Shown piece after piece: positions 20,373 through 29,403 of a DNA stretch of 61,355 bases (positions are counted from its first letter, which is position 1; each line of letters starts with the position of its first letter). The DNA lies in the NCBI GenBank assembly GCA_028714875.1, contig JAQTLN010000024.1, forward strand, positions 1 through 61,355, in the 5' to 3' direction. The translations under genes were made by a program, and so were the position numbers. A model generated the notes under the pieces. It was given only the letters and a program-made list of their open reading frames with translations, ran no database searches and was not told the origin of the DNA. Source of the stretch: Gallionellaceae bacterium. Its GTDB lineage: Bacteria > Pseudomonadota > Gammaproteobacteria > Burkholderiales > Thiobacillaceae.

Positions 20373-22279
20373 GGCTGCTTCTCGTTATTTCTCAGAAAGG
20401 CCTCGAACATCAGCAGCGACCACAGAGGCGAACTGTAGTCACGCGCGCCGCGCGCGTGTTCGTCCGCCATGCGCGCCAGGTAACTCATGTCGAACAGGCC
20501 GGTATCGGCCATGCGTTGCGATGTCAGGGCGCGGTTCAGCTTTTCCTTGAGCGGGCCGCGGAACCATTCGGCGAGCGGAATGGAGAAACCCATCTTGCGG
20601 CGGTACATGATGTCGTGCGGCAGGTAGGGCTCCAGCGCCTGCTTCAGCATGAACTTGCCCTCGCCGCCGCGCAGCTTGAACTCCACCGGCAGGCCGGACA
20701 CCCATTCCATCAGTTTGTGGTCGAGGAAGGGCACGCGCACTTCCAGGGCGTGGGCCATGCTGGCGCGATCCACCTTGGTGAGAATGTCGCCGACCATGTA
20801 GGTTTTCATGTCCAGGTACTGCACCTGCGAAACCATGTCCTGCGCCGGATTGCGCGCATGGTGGCGGCGCAGCACTTCGACCGCCGAGTAGCCGTTCAGA
20901 CGGCGTTTGAATTCGGGGCTGAAGACGCGCTCGCGCAGGCCGTCGCCCATCACCGAGACGCCGTGGAAATAGCCTTCCACGGTATCGCGCGCCATCGCCT
21001 CGAAAGTGGTTTTGGCGCGTAGCACCTTGGGTGCCCAGTCGGCCTTGGGATAAGTGTTGCCGAGGAAGCCGAACAGCGGTTTGCGGATACTGTAGGGCAG
21101 CATTCGGCGCATGCGCTCTTCGTAGGAGTGCCAGCGATAACGCCGATAACCGGCGAAGTTTTCGTCGCCGCCATCGCCGGACAGCGCCACGGTCACCGTC
21201 TTGCGCGCCAGTTGGCAGACCCGGTAGGTCGGCATCGCGGACGAATCGGCGTAGGGCTCGTCGTAGAGGCGGGCGAGTTCGTCGACCAGACTGAAGTCCT
21301 CCGCTTCGACCTGTTCCACATGATGTTCAGTGTGATAGCGCTCCGCGACCTGGCGCGCGTATTCCGATTCGTCGTATTTCCGGTCGGAGAAAGCGATGGA
21401 GCAGGTCTTCACCGGCTGCCCGCCGTTCTGGCTATTAAGACCGGCCATCATCGCCACCACGGCGGAGGAATCGACACCACCGGAGAGGAAGGCGCCAAGC
21501 GGCACTTCCGCGATCATGCGGATCTTCACCGCCTCGCGCAGGCGCTCGATGAGTTCGTCTTCGGCGTCCTCCAGGGAGAGGACGAGATGCGGTTCGAACG
21601 GCACGTCCCAGTACTCTCGCGGTTGCCCCACTGGTTCGCCGCGTTTGATCAGCAAACGGTGGCCGGGCGGCATCTTCAGGGCGGTGCTGTAGATGGTGCG
21701 CGGTTCCGGCACATAGCCGTAGGCGAAATACTCTTCCACCGCGTGGTCGTCGATCTGGCGGCGGAAGCCGGGCCAGGCGGTGAGGGTCTTGAGTTCCGAA
21801 CCGAATACGAGGAAGCCGTCGTCGGTCACCGCGTAATGCAGTGGCTTCACGCCAAGGCGGTCGCGCGCCAGAAACAGTACCTGTTTGTTCCGGTCCCACA
21901 GCGCGAAAGCGAACATGCCGCGGAAGTGGTGCACACAGTCTTCACCCCATTGTTCCCAGGCGTGGACGATGGTCTCGGTGTCGGAGCGGGTCTTGAAGGT
22001 GTGGCCGAGGGCGGTGAGCTCGGGGATCAGGTCGACGAAGTTGTAGATCTCGCCGTTGAATACCACCGCCACGTTGCCGTCTTCGTTGAACAGGGGCTGC
22101 TGGCCGGCGGCGATGTCGATGATGGAAAGGCGGCGGTGGCCGAGTCCCAGCCCCGGCTCCAGGTGCAAACCCGCTTCGTCGGGGCCGCGATGCCATTGCA
22201 TGTCGTTGATGCGCGCGAGCACATCACGATCGATGGGACGTTGTTCACGCAGGTCGAAGACGCCGGTTATGCCGCACAT
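20369..22279 (-). CDS. Asparagine-synthase-like amidotransferase, exosortase A system
   Basis: A 636-residue protein with an N-terminal class II glutamine amidotransferase domain (MCGITGVFDL; Cys2 is the nucleophile, with the WHRGPDEAG and VFNGEIYN motifs) and a C-terminal asparagine synthase domain with the ATP loop FLSGGVDSSAV near residue 265. Proteins of this form in XrtA loci (TIGR03108) probably amidate a sugar acid or a related intermediate. It starts nine bases after the stop of the preceding glycosyltransferase gene. Confidence 0.88.
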   Translation of the reverse strand: MCGITGVFDLREQRPIDRDVLARINDMQWHRGPDEAGLHLEPGLGLGHRRLSIIDIAAGQQPLFNEDGNVAVVFNGEIYNFVDLIPELTALGHTFKTRSDTETIVHAWEQWGEDCVHHFRGMFAFALWDRNKQVLFLARDRLGVKPLHYAVTDDGFLVFGSELKTLTAWPGFRRQIDDHAVEEYFAYGYVPEPRTIYSTALKMPPGHRLLIKRGEPVGQPREYWDVPFEPHLVLSLEDAEDELIERLREAVKIRMIAEVPLGAFLSGGVDSSAVVAMMAGLNSQNGGQPVKTCSIAFSDRKYDESEYARQVAERYHTEHHVEQVEAEDFSLVDELARLYDEPYADSSAMPTYRVCQLARKTVTVALSGDGGDENFAGYRRYRWHSYEERMRRMLPYSIRKPLFGFLGNTYPKADWAPKVLRAKTTFEAMARDTVEGYFHGVSVMGDGLRERVFSPEFKRRLNGYSAVEVLRRHHARNPAQDMVSQVQYLDMKTYMVGDILTKVDRASMAHALEVRVPFLDHKLMEWVSGLPVEFKLRGGEGKFMLKQALEPYLPHDIMYRRKMGFSIPLAEWFRGPLKEKLNRALTSQRMADTGLFDMSYLARMADEHARGARDYSSPLWSLLMFEAFLRNNEKQP

Positions 22280-22288
22280 GTCAGTTAT

Positions 22289-23431
22289 CTAGGAGCAAGG
22301 TTCAAGGGCTGCTTCGTACACGGCCTGATATGCCGCCGCCATGCGCGCGAGGGAGAAATCGCGCTCGATGCGCCGGCGTGCCGCCGTGCCCTCGCGGGCG
22401 CGCCGTTCCGGATCGGCGGCATAGTCTAGCAGCGTGCGCGCCAATGCCGCATCGTCGCCGGGGTCGAACAGCGCGCCGTTGTCGCCCGCCGTCACCAGTT
22501 CCGGGTTGCCCCCCACTGCTGTGGCGATCACCGGCAGGCCGGTCGACATGGCTTCCAGGATGGTGTTGGAAATCCCTTCACCGAGGGAGGGCAGCACGAA
22601 TACGTCCATCGCGCGCAGGTATTCGGCGGTGTCGTCGCGATTGCCCGGCAACCAGGCCTGGCTGGACAGCCCCGCCTGATCCAGCAAAGCCTGGCACTCA
22701 CCCCGCGCGGCTCCGTCGCCGACGATCAGCAGACGCGGGCCGGCGGGGTTGTCCGCCTGGCGGCAAAGCTGGATGAAGGCGCGCGCCAGGGTGGGGTAAT
22801 CCTTCACCGCGACCATGCGGCCGATACTGCCGATGACGCAGGTGGCGCCATCCAGGAACCCTTCCGGGCCAAACGCGGGACGCGCTGCTCCGCGCGGGTG
22901 AAACTTGTCGCTGTCGACGCCGTTGTAGATCTGTGTGAGGCGGCTGGGCGCCACACCGACCGTGTCGCGCAACCAGGCCGCCAGATCGCGGCTGACGCAG
23001 GTGTAGTGGCGCACCAGGGGGCGGGCGACACGGCGCAGCAGGTTGTACTTCCAGTTCTTGCCTTGCAGATCGAACACGTCGCGTCCATGTTCGCCATGCA
23101 GGCGCGCCGGCACCCGGGCCAGCGCCGCCACGAACTGGGCTTCCAGGGCGTTGAGATTGCGGGTGTGGATCAGGTCGGGTTTGAGTTCGCGCAGCAAGCG
23201 GTAGAGGCGCCGCATCCAGTCGTGGGAATGACCGGGCGGCTTGTGGAGATCGAAGAACGCCACATCGTCACGCTCGATACGGCCGCGAAACCCGGTGTGG
23301 TCGGTCAGGCTGATGACCACATGGCGAAAGCGATCGCGCGGCAGCCGGTTGATCAGATTGACCAGACCGTTCTCCAGGCCGCCGGTGCCGAAGTGGTAAA
23401 CCACGTGGGCGATCAGAGGCGCGACACTCAT
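22289..23431 (-). CDS. Exosortase A-associated glycosyltransferase (TIGR03088-like)
   Basis: A 380-residue GT-B glycosyltransferase. Its start IAHVVYHFGTGGLENGLVNL and the segment HTRNLNALEAQFVAAL are as I remember for TIGR03088 members. The C-terminal domain has IGSIGRMVAVKDYPTL and LPSLGEGISNTILEAMSTG. It begins with ATG overlapping the exosortase stop (ATGA), so it is coupled to xrtA. Confidence 0.88.
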   Translation of the reverse strand: MSVAPLIAHVVYHFGTGGLENGLVNLINRLPRDRFRHVVISLTDHTGFRGRIERDDVAFFDLHKPPGHSHDWMRRLYRLLRELKPDLIHTRNLNALEAQFVAALARVPARLHGEHGRDVFDLQGKNWKYNLLRRVARPLVRHYTCVSRDLAAWLRDTVGVAPSRLTQIYNGVDSDKFHPRGAARPAFGPEGFLDGATCVIGSIGRMVAVKDYPTLARAFIQLCRQADNPAGPRLLIVGDGAARGECQALLDQAGLSSQAWLPGNRDDTAEYLRAMDVFVLPSLGEGISNTILEAMSTGLPVIATAVGGNPELVTAGDNGALFDPGDDAALARTLLDYAADPERRAREGTAARRRIERDFSLARMAAAYQAVYEAALEPCS

Positions 23432-24939
23432 TCCGCTTTATCGAGCATGGCGTCGAGCGCCGGCTTGTTGGCGGCCAGGAACTCGGCAAGCACGGCACTG
23501 GCCTTGTCCGCGTCGTTCTTGTCACGATAGGGGGTCGCGACGATGATCGCGGCGCCGCTGTCCTGGCCGCCGAGAAGCTTGGTCAAGGCCAGGCCGATCT
23601 TGGCGAGATAGGGGCTGACGCCATCCTCCCCCTTGATGCGGTGCCACTGCCAGGCCAGGATGCGCCGCTGCTCATTGCTGGTGAGCAGGCGTGCTTCATA
23701 GAGCGGCAGCGCCTGGCCGGAGACGTCTCGGGTCAGGGTATTGCGCCCCACTTGACGCCATTCGGGATGCTTCTGCCGAATCATGATGTTCTGGCTGTTG
23801 ATGAGTTCGGCGTTGTCGCGCTGGGTGCCGTACCAGGCCACGAACACCAAGACGCGCCGGTCGCCGTTCCGATAATTCTGGAAGCGCAGCACATCCATGC
23901 CATGCCATTGCGGCAGCCAGTCGGAGAACGCTTCCTGGCTGGTTTGCCAACCGCCGGTCGGGGTGGGCAGGGTTAACGCGGGCAGGGGGACCGGGCGGCT
24001 GGCAAGGTGCCCCTCGTAGATCGGAAATACCGCCAGCAGCAGCGCCAGGGCGGCCGCGTGCAGCGGGGCCGCGCGTATCGAGCCGGTGGCGGGAGGCGGG
24101 GCGGTTTCATCGAGATCCTCGCGCCAGAACAAACCCACCCAGAACATCACCAGCATGACGAGGCCGAACCACACCCAGCCGTAGATGAAATGGTCCACAC
24201 CCAGGGCTAGCTTCATGTCGGAGTAGTGGGCGATGAACACGATGATGGTGGCGCGCATGCCGTTGGCGAACACCGGCACGATCATCGCCGCGATGCTGAA
24301 GGCGACGCGCTTCCAGGGTGTGCGATAGGTCAGGTAAGCATAGAGCACGCCCAGGGTGATGGAAGCAATCAGATAGCGCAGTCCGGAACAGCCTTCCACC
24401 ACGTTCCATTCGCCTGTGGGCATGGTGAAGAAGGGGCCTTCGCGATACACCGGTATGCCGACCAGACGCACCGCGCCGACGGTAAAGTCGGCGGTGAAAC
24501 TGATCAGTGGCTGAATCAGCGCCTCGCCGTTGGGCACCATGAGCAGCAGGAAGCCGAGCGGGAACATGGCCGCGCGCAGCATCCTGAAGCCCAGCACCAG
24601 CCAGACCGTGGCGATCCAGAGCGCGACGAAGGCGTATTGCTCGACTACCAGCACGCCGCCCAGGCGCGCGGCCAGCCAGCCCAGGGCCAGCGGCACGATC
24701 ACCAGGAAGGCGCGCGTGTCGCCGGCCACCGGCACCGCCGCGAGGCGCTGCCGGTCGCGCCAGATCAGCCAGAGCGAGATGGGGAGGATGACAAAACCGT
24801 GGGCGTAGGTTTCCGAACGATCCCAGATGTCATACATGGACATGAAGGTCGGTTGCAGCAGCGCGGCGACCACCAGCCAGGCGAGAACCAGAAACAGCAG
24901 GGGCGGACCCCATTTCGGGGGGGGTGAGGGCAGCATCAT
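23428..24939 (-). CDS. xrtA: Exosortase A with EpsI domain
   Basis: A 503-residue fused protein. The N-terminal part (about residues 1-290) is a polytopic exosortase with the catalytic cysteine in EGCSGLRY near residue 183, the conserved arginine in NGMRATIIVFIAHYSD and the histidine region VDHFIYGWVWF. The C-terminal part (about 300-503) is an EpsI-type periplasmic domain (TGGWQTSQEAF, FVAWYGTQRDNAELI). Exosortase A cuts PEP-CTERM sorting signals and links proteins to the envelope or glycan. No PEP-CTERM substrate gene is in this window. It overlaps the preceding glycosyltransferase gene by four bases. Confidence 0.93.
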   Translation of the reverse strand: MMLPSPPPKWGPPLLFLVLAWLVVAALLQPTFMSMYDIWDRSETYAHGFVILPISLWLIWRDRQRLAAVPVAGDTRAFLVIVPLALGWLAARLGGVLVVEQYAFVALWIATVWLVLGFRMLRAAMFPLGFLLLMVPNGEALIQPLISFTADFTVGAVRLVGIPVYREGPFFTMPTGEWNVVEGCSGLRYLIASITLGVLYAYLTYRTPWKRVAFSIAAMIVPVFANGMRATIIVFIAHYSDMKLALGVDHFIYGWVWFGLVMLVMFWVGLFWREDLDETAPPPATGSIRAAPLHAAALALLLAVFPIYEGHLASRPVPLPALTLPTPTGGWQTSQEAFSDWLPQWHGMDVLRFQNYRNGDRRVLVFVAWYGTQRDNAELINSQNIMIRQKHPEWRQVGRNTLTRDVSGQALPLYEARLLTSNEQRRILAWQWHRIKGEDGVSPYLAKIGLALTKLLGGQDSGAAIIVATPYRDKNDADKASAVLAEFLAANKPALDAMLDKAE

Positions 24940-26225
24940 GTCTCCAGTAATCGGTCTACTCTGGCCAGGGCGCTATCCCAGGCGAAATCTTTCAATACAC
25001 GGGCACGCGCGGCCGGGCCCAGGTCGGGGCCGTCCAGCGCGGCCAGGGTCTCGCGCGCCAGCTCCGTCGTGGTCGCGGCGCGGCGCGCTTCCACACCGTC
25101 ACGCGCGTCGATGCCCTCCAACGCCTGCGGGGTCGCCACCACGGTGCGCGCCATCGCCATCCCCTCCAGCACCTTGTTCTGGATGCCGCGGGCGATGCGC
25201 AACGGCGCCACCACCACCCGCGCATGCGCCAGCCAGGGTCGCACATCCTCCACCCGGCCGCTGACCAGCACGCCGGGCAATGTTGCCAGAGCTTGCACCT
25301 GCGGCGGCGGCCGGCTGCCGACGATGGCGAACAGCAGGTTCGGGCGGGATTCCCGCAGCAGTGGCAATACCTCGCGCGCATACCAGTCGACGGCATCCAT
25401 GTTCGGCCAGTAATCCATCGCGCCGGTGAAGGCGATGGCTTCCACGCCGGCGGGATAGGGGTTGGCGTAAGTCCGTTCGGGCGAGTAATAGTCGGCATCG
25501 ACCCCGTTGTTGTAATAGCCGACGCGGGCCGCTGATTCCGGCGCCAGGGCGCGAAAATCGGCGGCCTCGGTTGCCGAAACGAACAGGCTGGCATCGAACG
25601 CGGATGCCACCTTGCGCTCCCACTCCAGCAGGCGCTCGCCTTCGCGCCGATACAGCCAGGACAGGGGCCAGGACTTGGTCGTCGCATACTGGCGCCACTT
25701 GTCCGAGTCGATGTCGACGAAATCCATCACCCGATGCGCTTGCTTGGCGTGCATGACAAAGCGCGCCATCGCCGAGGAATAGGTGAGTACCCGATCGACG
25801 CCGTCGCGCAGATGCGCGTCCACCCAGGCTTGCAGCCCGGCATGACGGTAATAGGGCAGGGTCAGCGGGGCGCCGCTAAGCAGACCGGTAAGCGCGCGCA
25901 GCTTGGCCAGACGCGGATTCAGTCCGGCGAAATAGGTCGAGGCGCAGACCGAGCGCACCTTGTCGCAATGCCGCCAGTCCTCGGGGTCATCCACGAAGGC
26001 CGCCAGATGCACCCGGTAGCGCCGCGACAGATGTTCCAGCAGATGCCAGGCGCGGATCTTGTCGCCCTTGTCCGGCGGGTAGGGAACACGGTGGGCAAGG
26101 AACAGGAGGTCGGGAAATTTCGGATTTCGGATTTCGGATTTCGGAGTTGCTCCACCCGCGGCTTGCGCGGTTGAATCGCCGAAATCCGAAATCCGAAATC
26201 CGAAATCGCCAGAATCCGAAATCAT
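24936..26225 (-). CDS. Exosortase A-associated glycosyltransferase with repeat-derived N-terminus
   Basis: A 429-residue glycosyltransferase. From PDLLFLAHRVPYPPDKGDK onward it resembles the family TIGR03087 (sugar transferase of the XrtA system), with C-terminal motifs AFTGAMDYWPNMDAV and APLRIARGIQNKVLEGMAM. In that family the LLFL.HR.PYPP segment lies at the very start. Here about 36 residues precede it, and they are encoded by an inverted array of 7-bp repeats (ISDSGDFGFRISDFG on one side, TPKSEIRNPKF on the other). The ATG at 26225 overlaps the FemAB stop (ATGA). A start farther upstream would lie inside femAB and is rejected. Confidence 0.85.
   Translation of the reverse strand: MISDSGDFGFRISDFGDSTAQAAGGATPKSEIRNPKFPDLLFLAHRVPYPPDKGDKIRAWHLLEHLSRRYRVHLAAFVDDPEDWRHCDKVRSVCASTYFAGLNPRLAKLRALTGLLSGAPLTLPYYRHAGLQAWVDAHLRDGVDRVLTYSSAMARFVMHAKQAHRVMDFVDIDSDKWRQYATTKSWPLSWLYRREGERLLEWERKVASAFDASLFVSATEAADFRALAPESAARVGYYNNGVDADYYSPERTYANPYPAGVEAIAFTGAMDYWPNMDAVDWYAREVLPLLRESRPNLLFAIVGSRPPPQVQALATLPGVLVSGRVEDVRPWLAHARVVVAPLRIARGIQNKVLEGMAMARTVVATPQALEGIDARDGVEARRAATTTELARETLAALDGPDLGPAARARVLKDFAWDSALARVDRLLET
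26117..26222. repeat. Inverted array of 7-bp repeats (ATTTCGG)n
   Basis: Four perfect ATTTCGG units occupy 26117-26144. A GC-rich centre that includes CCGCGGCTT follows, then four inverted units CCGAAAT at 26179-26206 and one more at 26216-26222. The array spans the border between the FemAB stop codon and the conserved start of the next protein, and is translated as its N-terminus. The array at 48657-48745 has the same plan with another heptad and the same CCGCGGCTT in its centre. Confidence 0.9.
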
Positions 26226-27253
26226 CCCAGTTGCCTGATGATGCGCGGGCCGATGAAGTTCGCCAGCGGCAGCGGCAGGTTTTGCCAGGCCTTGATGAAC
26301 AGCCGGTACTTGGGGTTGTTGGGGTTGTTCTGCGGCACGGCGGCGGCGCGCACCAGGTGGTAGCCGTAATGCACCGGCTGAGGCTCGAAACCCCAGTTGT
26401 GCTTGAAATCCCAGGAGCCGGTGCCTTTCTTGCTGCGGCCGAAATCGAACAGTCGGTAACCTCTTTCCACGGCCAGGCGCATCACTTCCCAGTACATGAA
26501 ATCGCTGCCGGCGAGCACGCGCGCGGCGGCGGTAATGCCGGCGAAATAGGGCCACACTTCATCGCGGTAGTAGAAGTTCATGACACAGCACACCACCCGC
26601 CCCTCCTGGGTGACGGTGACGATGTCGATGTCGTCGGCGAACTCTTCCAGCAGCAACACAAAGTAGCGCCGGGGGAAGACCGGCGTGCCCAGACGATGCC
26701 AGCTTTCGCAGAAGGCGGGGTAGAAGCGCTTGAGATCGCGGTCGATCTCACTCTTCAGCCCGGCCTTGATACCCTTGCGCACCATCGCGCGCTGCTTCCG
26801 TGGAATGGCCAGCAGGTTCTTTTCGACCTCGGGGTCGAGCGCCTTGCGGAACGTGGCATAGAGATCGGTGCCGGGCCACTCGGGATGCGCGAATGCATCG
26901 CGATCACGATATTCCAGGTGTCCCACGCCCAGTTGTTGCGCCAGTTCCCGCGCGGCCCGATCCAGCGCCTGTGCGGCTTCCTCGTTGTCCGCGACGATGC
27001 CGCCATAGACACTGAAGGGCATGGAAATCAGGGTATGGCCGAACAGGGCACTCTTGACCTCGCCCAGCGGCAGCACGCCTTCAATGCGGCCATCGCGCTC
27101 TGCCAACAGGAAATGACAGGGCTGCCTGAGCGATTCCTCGATCACCCGGCGCCAGCCGAAGCGATGGAAGAAGGTTCCGGCGGGCGCGCCCAGCACGTAG
27201 GCGTCCCAGGCGGCGGCGTCGGCGGCGGTGGCCGTTCTGATGGTCAGGCTCAT
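26222..27253 (-). CDS. FemAB-like protein of the exosortase A system
   Basis: A 343-residue protein with two GNAT-like halves of the FemAB type: WDAYVLGAPAGTFFHRFGW at the start, EKNLLAIPRKQRAMVRKG in the middle and a C-terminal section with YWEVMRLAVERGYRLFDFGRS. FemAB proteins transfer aminoacyl groups to amino sugars or peptides. The XrtA-linked subfamily (TIGR03019) presumably modifies the glycan. The ATG at 27253 was chosen over a TTG at 27271. Its stop overlaps the next ATG. Confidence 0.88.
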   Translation of the reverse strand: MSLTIRTATAADAAAWDAYVLGAPAGTFFHRFGWRRVIEESLRQPCHFLLAERDGRIEGVLPLGEVKSALFGHTLISMPFSVYGGIVADNEEAAQALDRAARELAQQLGVGHLEYRDRDAFAHPEWPGTDLYATFRKALDPEVEKNLLAIPRKQRAMVRKGIKAGLKSEIDRDLKRFYPAFCESWHRLGTPVFPRRYFVLLLEEFADDIDIVTVTQEGRVVCCVMNFYYRDEVWPYFAGITAAARVLAGSDFMYWEVMRLAVERGYRLFDFGRSKKGTGSWDFKHNWGFEPQPVHYGYHLVRAAAVPQNNPNNPKYRLFIKAWQNLPLPLANFIGPRIIRQLG

Positions 27254-27334
27254 GGTGTGCTCATCGGCCAAGTGCGTAGGTCGGGTTAGGCGCAGCCGTA
27301 ACCCGACTTGTGAAATGTGGCGAGGAATTGAAAT

Positions 27335-28183
27335 TCATGGCGCAAGCAGGTCGGCATAGACCTGGTCGGCGCGGCCCCAGCGAAAATCGGCGCAAAGGCG
27401 GTCGAGTTTGTCTTCCATGCGATGCAGATTGACGTAATGGCGGAAACGGCTCTTGAGCGGCGCGCCCGGCACACGCGGCTGCCCCGGATCGACTTCCCAG
27501 GGGTGGAAATAGAACATGGCGGGGCGCCGCTCCAGTTGGTTCACCCGCCCGATCAGCCAGCGCGAGGCGGCGTAGGGCAGCAGGCGAAAATAGCCGCCGC
27601 CCGCCGCCGGCAGGTTGCGCCCGGCCAGGGGGACCGTGGTGGGCGGCATTTCCAGCAAGGCCGGGCAGCTTTCCGGCCGGTAGGGAAAACGCGGCGCCTC
27701 GGGCATGCCGTAATGGTCGTGGGCGATGGGGTAGATGCTGGAGCTATAGCGGTAGCCGGCCTCGGCCAGGACATCCAGCGCCCACAGATTGGCGCGGCCG
27801 ATGGAAAAGCTGGGCGCGCGGTAACCCGCCACGGAGACGCCGGAGAGGTCTTCCAGCAGCTTCTTGGCGCGCACCACGTCTTCCCGGAAAGCGTCGGGCG
27901 TCAGGTCGCTGACGCGCTGGTGGCCCTGCCCGTGGCTGGCGAGTTCATGGCCGGCGGCGACGATGGCGCGCACCACGCCGGGATAGCGTTCGGCGATCCA
28001 GCCCAGGGTAAAGAAGGTGGCGTGGAGGTCATGGCGCGCGAACAGGGCGAGGATGCGCTCGACATTGGCTTCCACCCGGCACGGCCATTGTTCCCAGGCA
28101 TCTCTTGCAATGGTGTGCTCGAAGGCCCCGACCTGGAAGTAGTCCTCCACGTCGACACTCATTACATTGGTGATGCCTGTCAT
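27335..28183 (-). CDS. Polysaccharide deacetylase, exosortase A system
   Basis: A 282-residue NodB-type carbohydrate deacetylase. Visible motifs are MSVDVEDYFQVGAFE (metal aspartates) near residues 8-22, HATFFTLGWIAERYP, the histidine pair in ELASHGQGHQ, and the arginine in VAGYRAPSFS. It matches the XrtA-linked form TIGR03006. It probably N-deacetylates the polysaccharide or an intermediate. The ATG at 28183 lies four bases after the wecB stop; an upstream non-ATG start inside wecB is rejected. Confidence 0.9.
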   Translation of the reverse strand: MTGITNVMSVDVEDYFQVGAFEHTIARDAWEQWPCRVEANVERILALFARHDLHATFFTLGWIAERYPGVVRAIVAAGHELASHGQGHQRVSDLTPDAFREDVVRAKKLLEDLSGVSVAGYRAPSFSIGRANLWALDVLAEAGYRYSSSIYPIAHDHYGMPEAPRFPYRPESCPALLEMPPTTVPLAGRNLPAAGGGYFRLLPYAASRWLIGRVNQLERRPAMFYFHPWEVDPGQPRVPGAPLKSRFRHYVNLHRMEDKLDRLCADFRWGRADQVYADLLAP

Positions 28184-28187
28184 GCGA

Positions 28188-29282
28188 TCAGACGCTATCC
28201 AGCCAGCCACGCAGGTGCGCGGCGATGCGTTCGGCGGCATGGCCGTCCCAATATTCCGGAATCCGCCCGCGCTTGCCTCCGCTGGCGAGAATCTCGCGGA
28301 AGCAGGGCAGAATTTTCTCCGGGTCCGGCCCGGTCAGCGTGTTGCTACCTTCACTGAGGGTGATCGGGCGTTCGGTGTTCTCGCGCAGGGTGATGCAAGG
28401 GACGCCCAAAGCCGTGGTTTCTTCCTGCAGGCCACCGGAATCGGTGAGCACCAGGGTGGCGTCACGCATCAATCCCAACATTTCCAGATAGCCCTGCGGC
28501 GGCAGCAAACGCACGCCCGGCGCCTCCAGCAACGCCGCCAGGCCATGCCGTTCGGCGGCCGCGCGGGTGCGCGGATGGATGGGAAAGACCACATCGAGTT
28601 CGCGCGCGATTGTGGCCAGGGTCTCCAGCAAGCGGCGCAAGATGGCCGGGTCGTCGACATTGGAGGGCCGATGCAAGGTCACCACGGCATGGCCGCGAGC
28701 CGGTTTCGCGCCCAGGGTCCGTTCCGCCGGCACGGCCCGCTCCAGGTGCGCGCGCAGGGTGTCGATCATGACGTTGCCGACGAACTGGACGCGCGCCTCG
28801 GCAATGCCTTCGCGCAGAAGATTGGGCAGCGCCGAACGCTCGGTGGTGTAGAGCAGATCGGCGATCTGGTCGGTCAGCACCCGGTTGAATTCTTCCGGCA
28901 TGCCACGGTCATAGCTGCGCAGGCCGGCTTCGACGTGGATGACCTTGATGCCCTTCTTGGCCGCGACCAGGGCGCAGGCGATGGTGGAGTTGACGTCGCC
29001 CACCACCAGCACGGCGCGTGGCTGTTCGGCATCCAGCACCGGCTCGAAGGCGCGCATGATGTCGGCGGTCTGCACCGCATGGCTGGCCGAGCCCACTTCC
29101 AGGTTGACGTCCGGGCGTGGAATGCCGAGTTGCTCGAAAAAACTGTCGCTCATCGCCGGATCGTAGTGTTGTCCGGTGTGAACCAGTTTCGCGCTGATCG
29201 GTTTTGCCGCGAAGGCCGCCATGATCGGGGCGATCTTCATGAAGTTGGGGCGCGCGCCCACCACACAGAGGATCTCGGTCAT
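28188..29282 (-). CDS. wecB: UDP-N-acetylglucosamine 2-epimerase (non-hydrolysing)
   Basis: A 364-residue enzyme that interconverts UDP-GlcNAc and UDP-ManNAc. Family features include VVGARPNFMKIAPI at the N-terminus, LVHTGQHYDPAMSDSFFEQL, HVEAGLRSYDR, VTLHRPSNVDD and the late DSGGLQEE(T) motif with LRENTERP. It supplies a ManNAc-type precursor for the exopolysaccharide. GAGGA precedes the ATG, but that ribosome binding site and the start codon lie within one arm of a perfect 16-bp inverted repeat. Confidence 0.94.
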   Translation of the reverse strand: MTEILCVVGARPNFMKIAPIMAAFAAKPISAKLVHTGQHYDPAMSDSFFEQLGIPRPDVNLEVGSASHAVQTADIMRAFEPVLDAEQPRAVLVVGDVNSTIACALVAAKKGIKVIHVEAGLRSYDRGMPEEFNRVLTDQIADLLYTTERSALPNLLREGIAEARVQFVGNVMIDTLRAHLERAVPAERTLGAKPARGHAVVTLHRPSNVDDPAILRRLLETLATIARELDVVFPIHPRTRAAAERHGLAALLEAPGVRLLPPQGYLEMLGLMRDATLVLTDSGGLQEETTALGVPCITLRENTERPITLSEGSNTLTGPDPEKILPCFREILASGGKRGRIPEYWDGHAAERIAAHLRGWLDSV

Positions 29283-29402
29283 CCTGGATTCCTCGGGTGC
29301 GTAGCGGGTACAGCCAAGTGACCAGCGTCATCGAAGGCACTAAAGCCAGCATTCATGCGGCCGCTCAAGGGGTCGAGAGCGGTCAACCGAGGAATCCAGG
29401 AT
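29281..29402. repeat. Perfect 16-bp inverted repeat over the wecB ribosome binding site
   Basis: The arms are 29281-29296 (ATCCTGGATTCCTCGG) and 29387-29402 (its exact complement), 90 bases apart. One arm starts one base after the stop codon of the ATPase gene; the other covers the GAGGA and most of the start codon of wecB. In the transcript the two could pair and hide the wecB start. It might instead be the footprint of a small mobile repeat. Confidence 0.85.
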
Positions 29403-29403
29403 C

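Noticed and set aside
26117-26222. CRISPR array
   Set aside because: The repeats are 7-bp direct tandem units with no spacers and are inverted about a centre; no cas genes are near.
26226-26555. An upstream start for the TIGR03087-like glycosyltransferase
   Set aside because: It would read through the end of femAB in another frame; the ATG that overlaps the femAB stop is sufficient.
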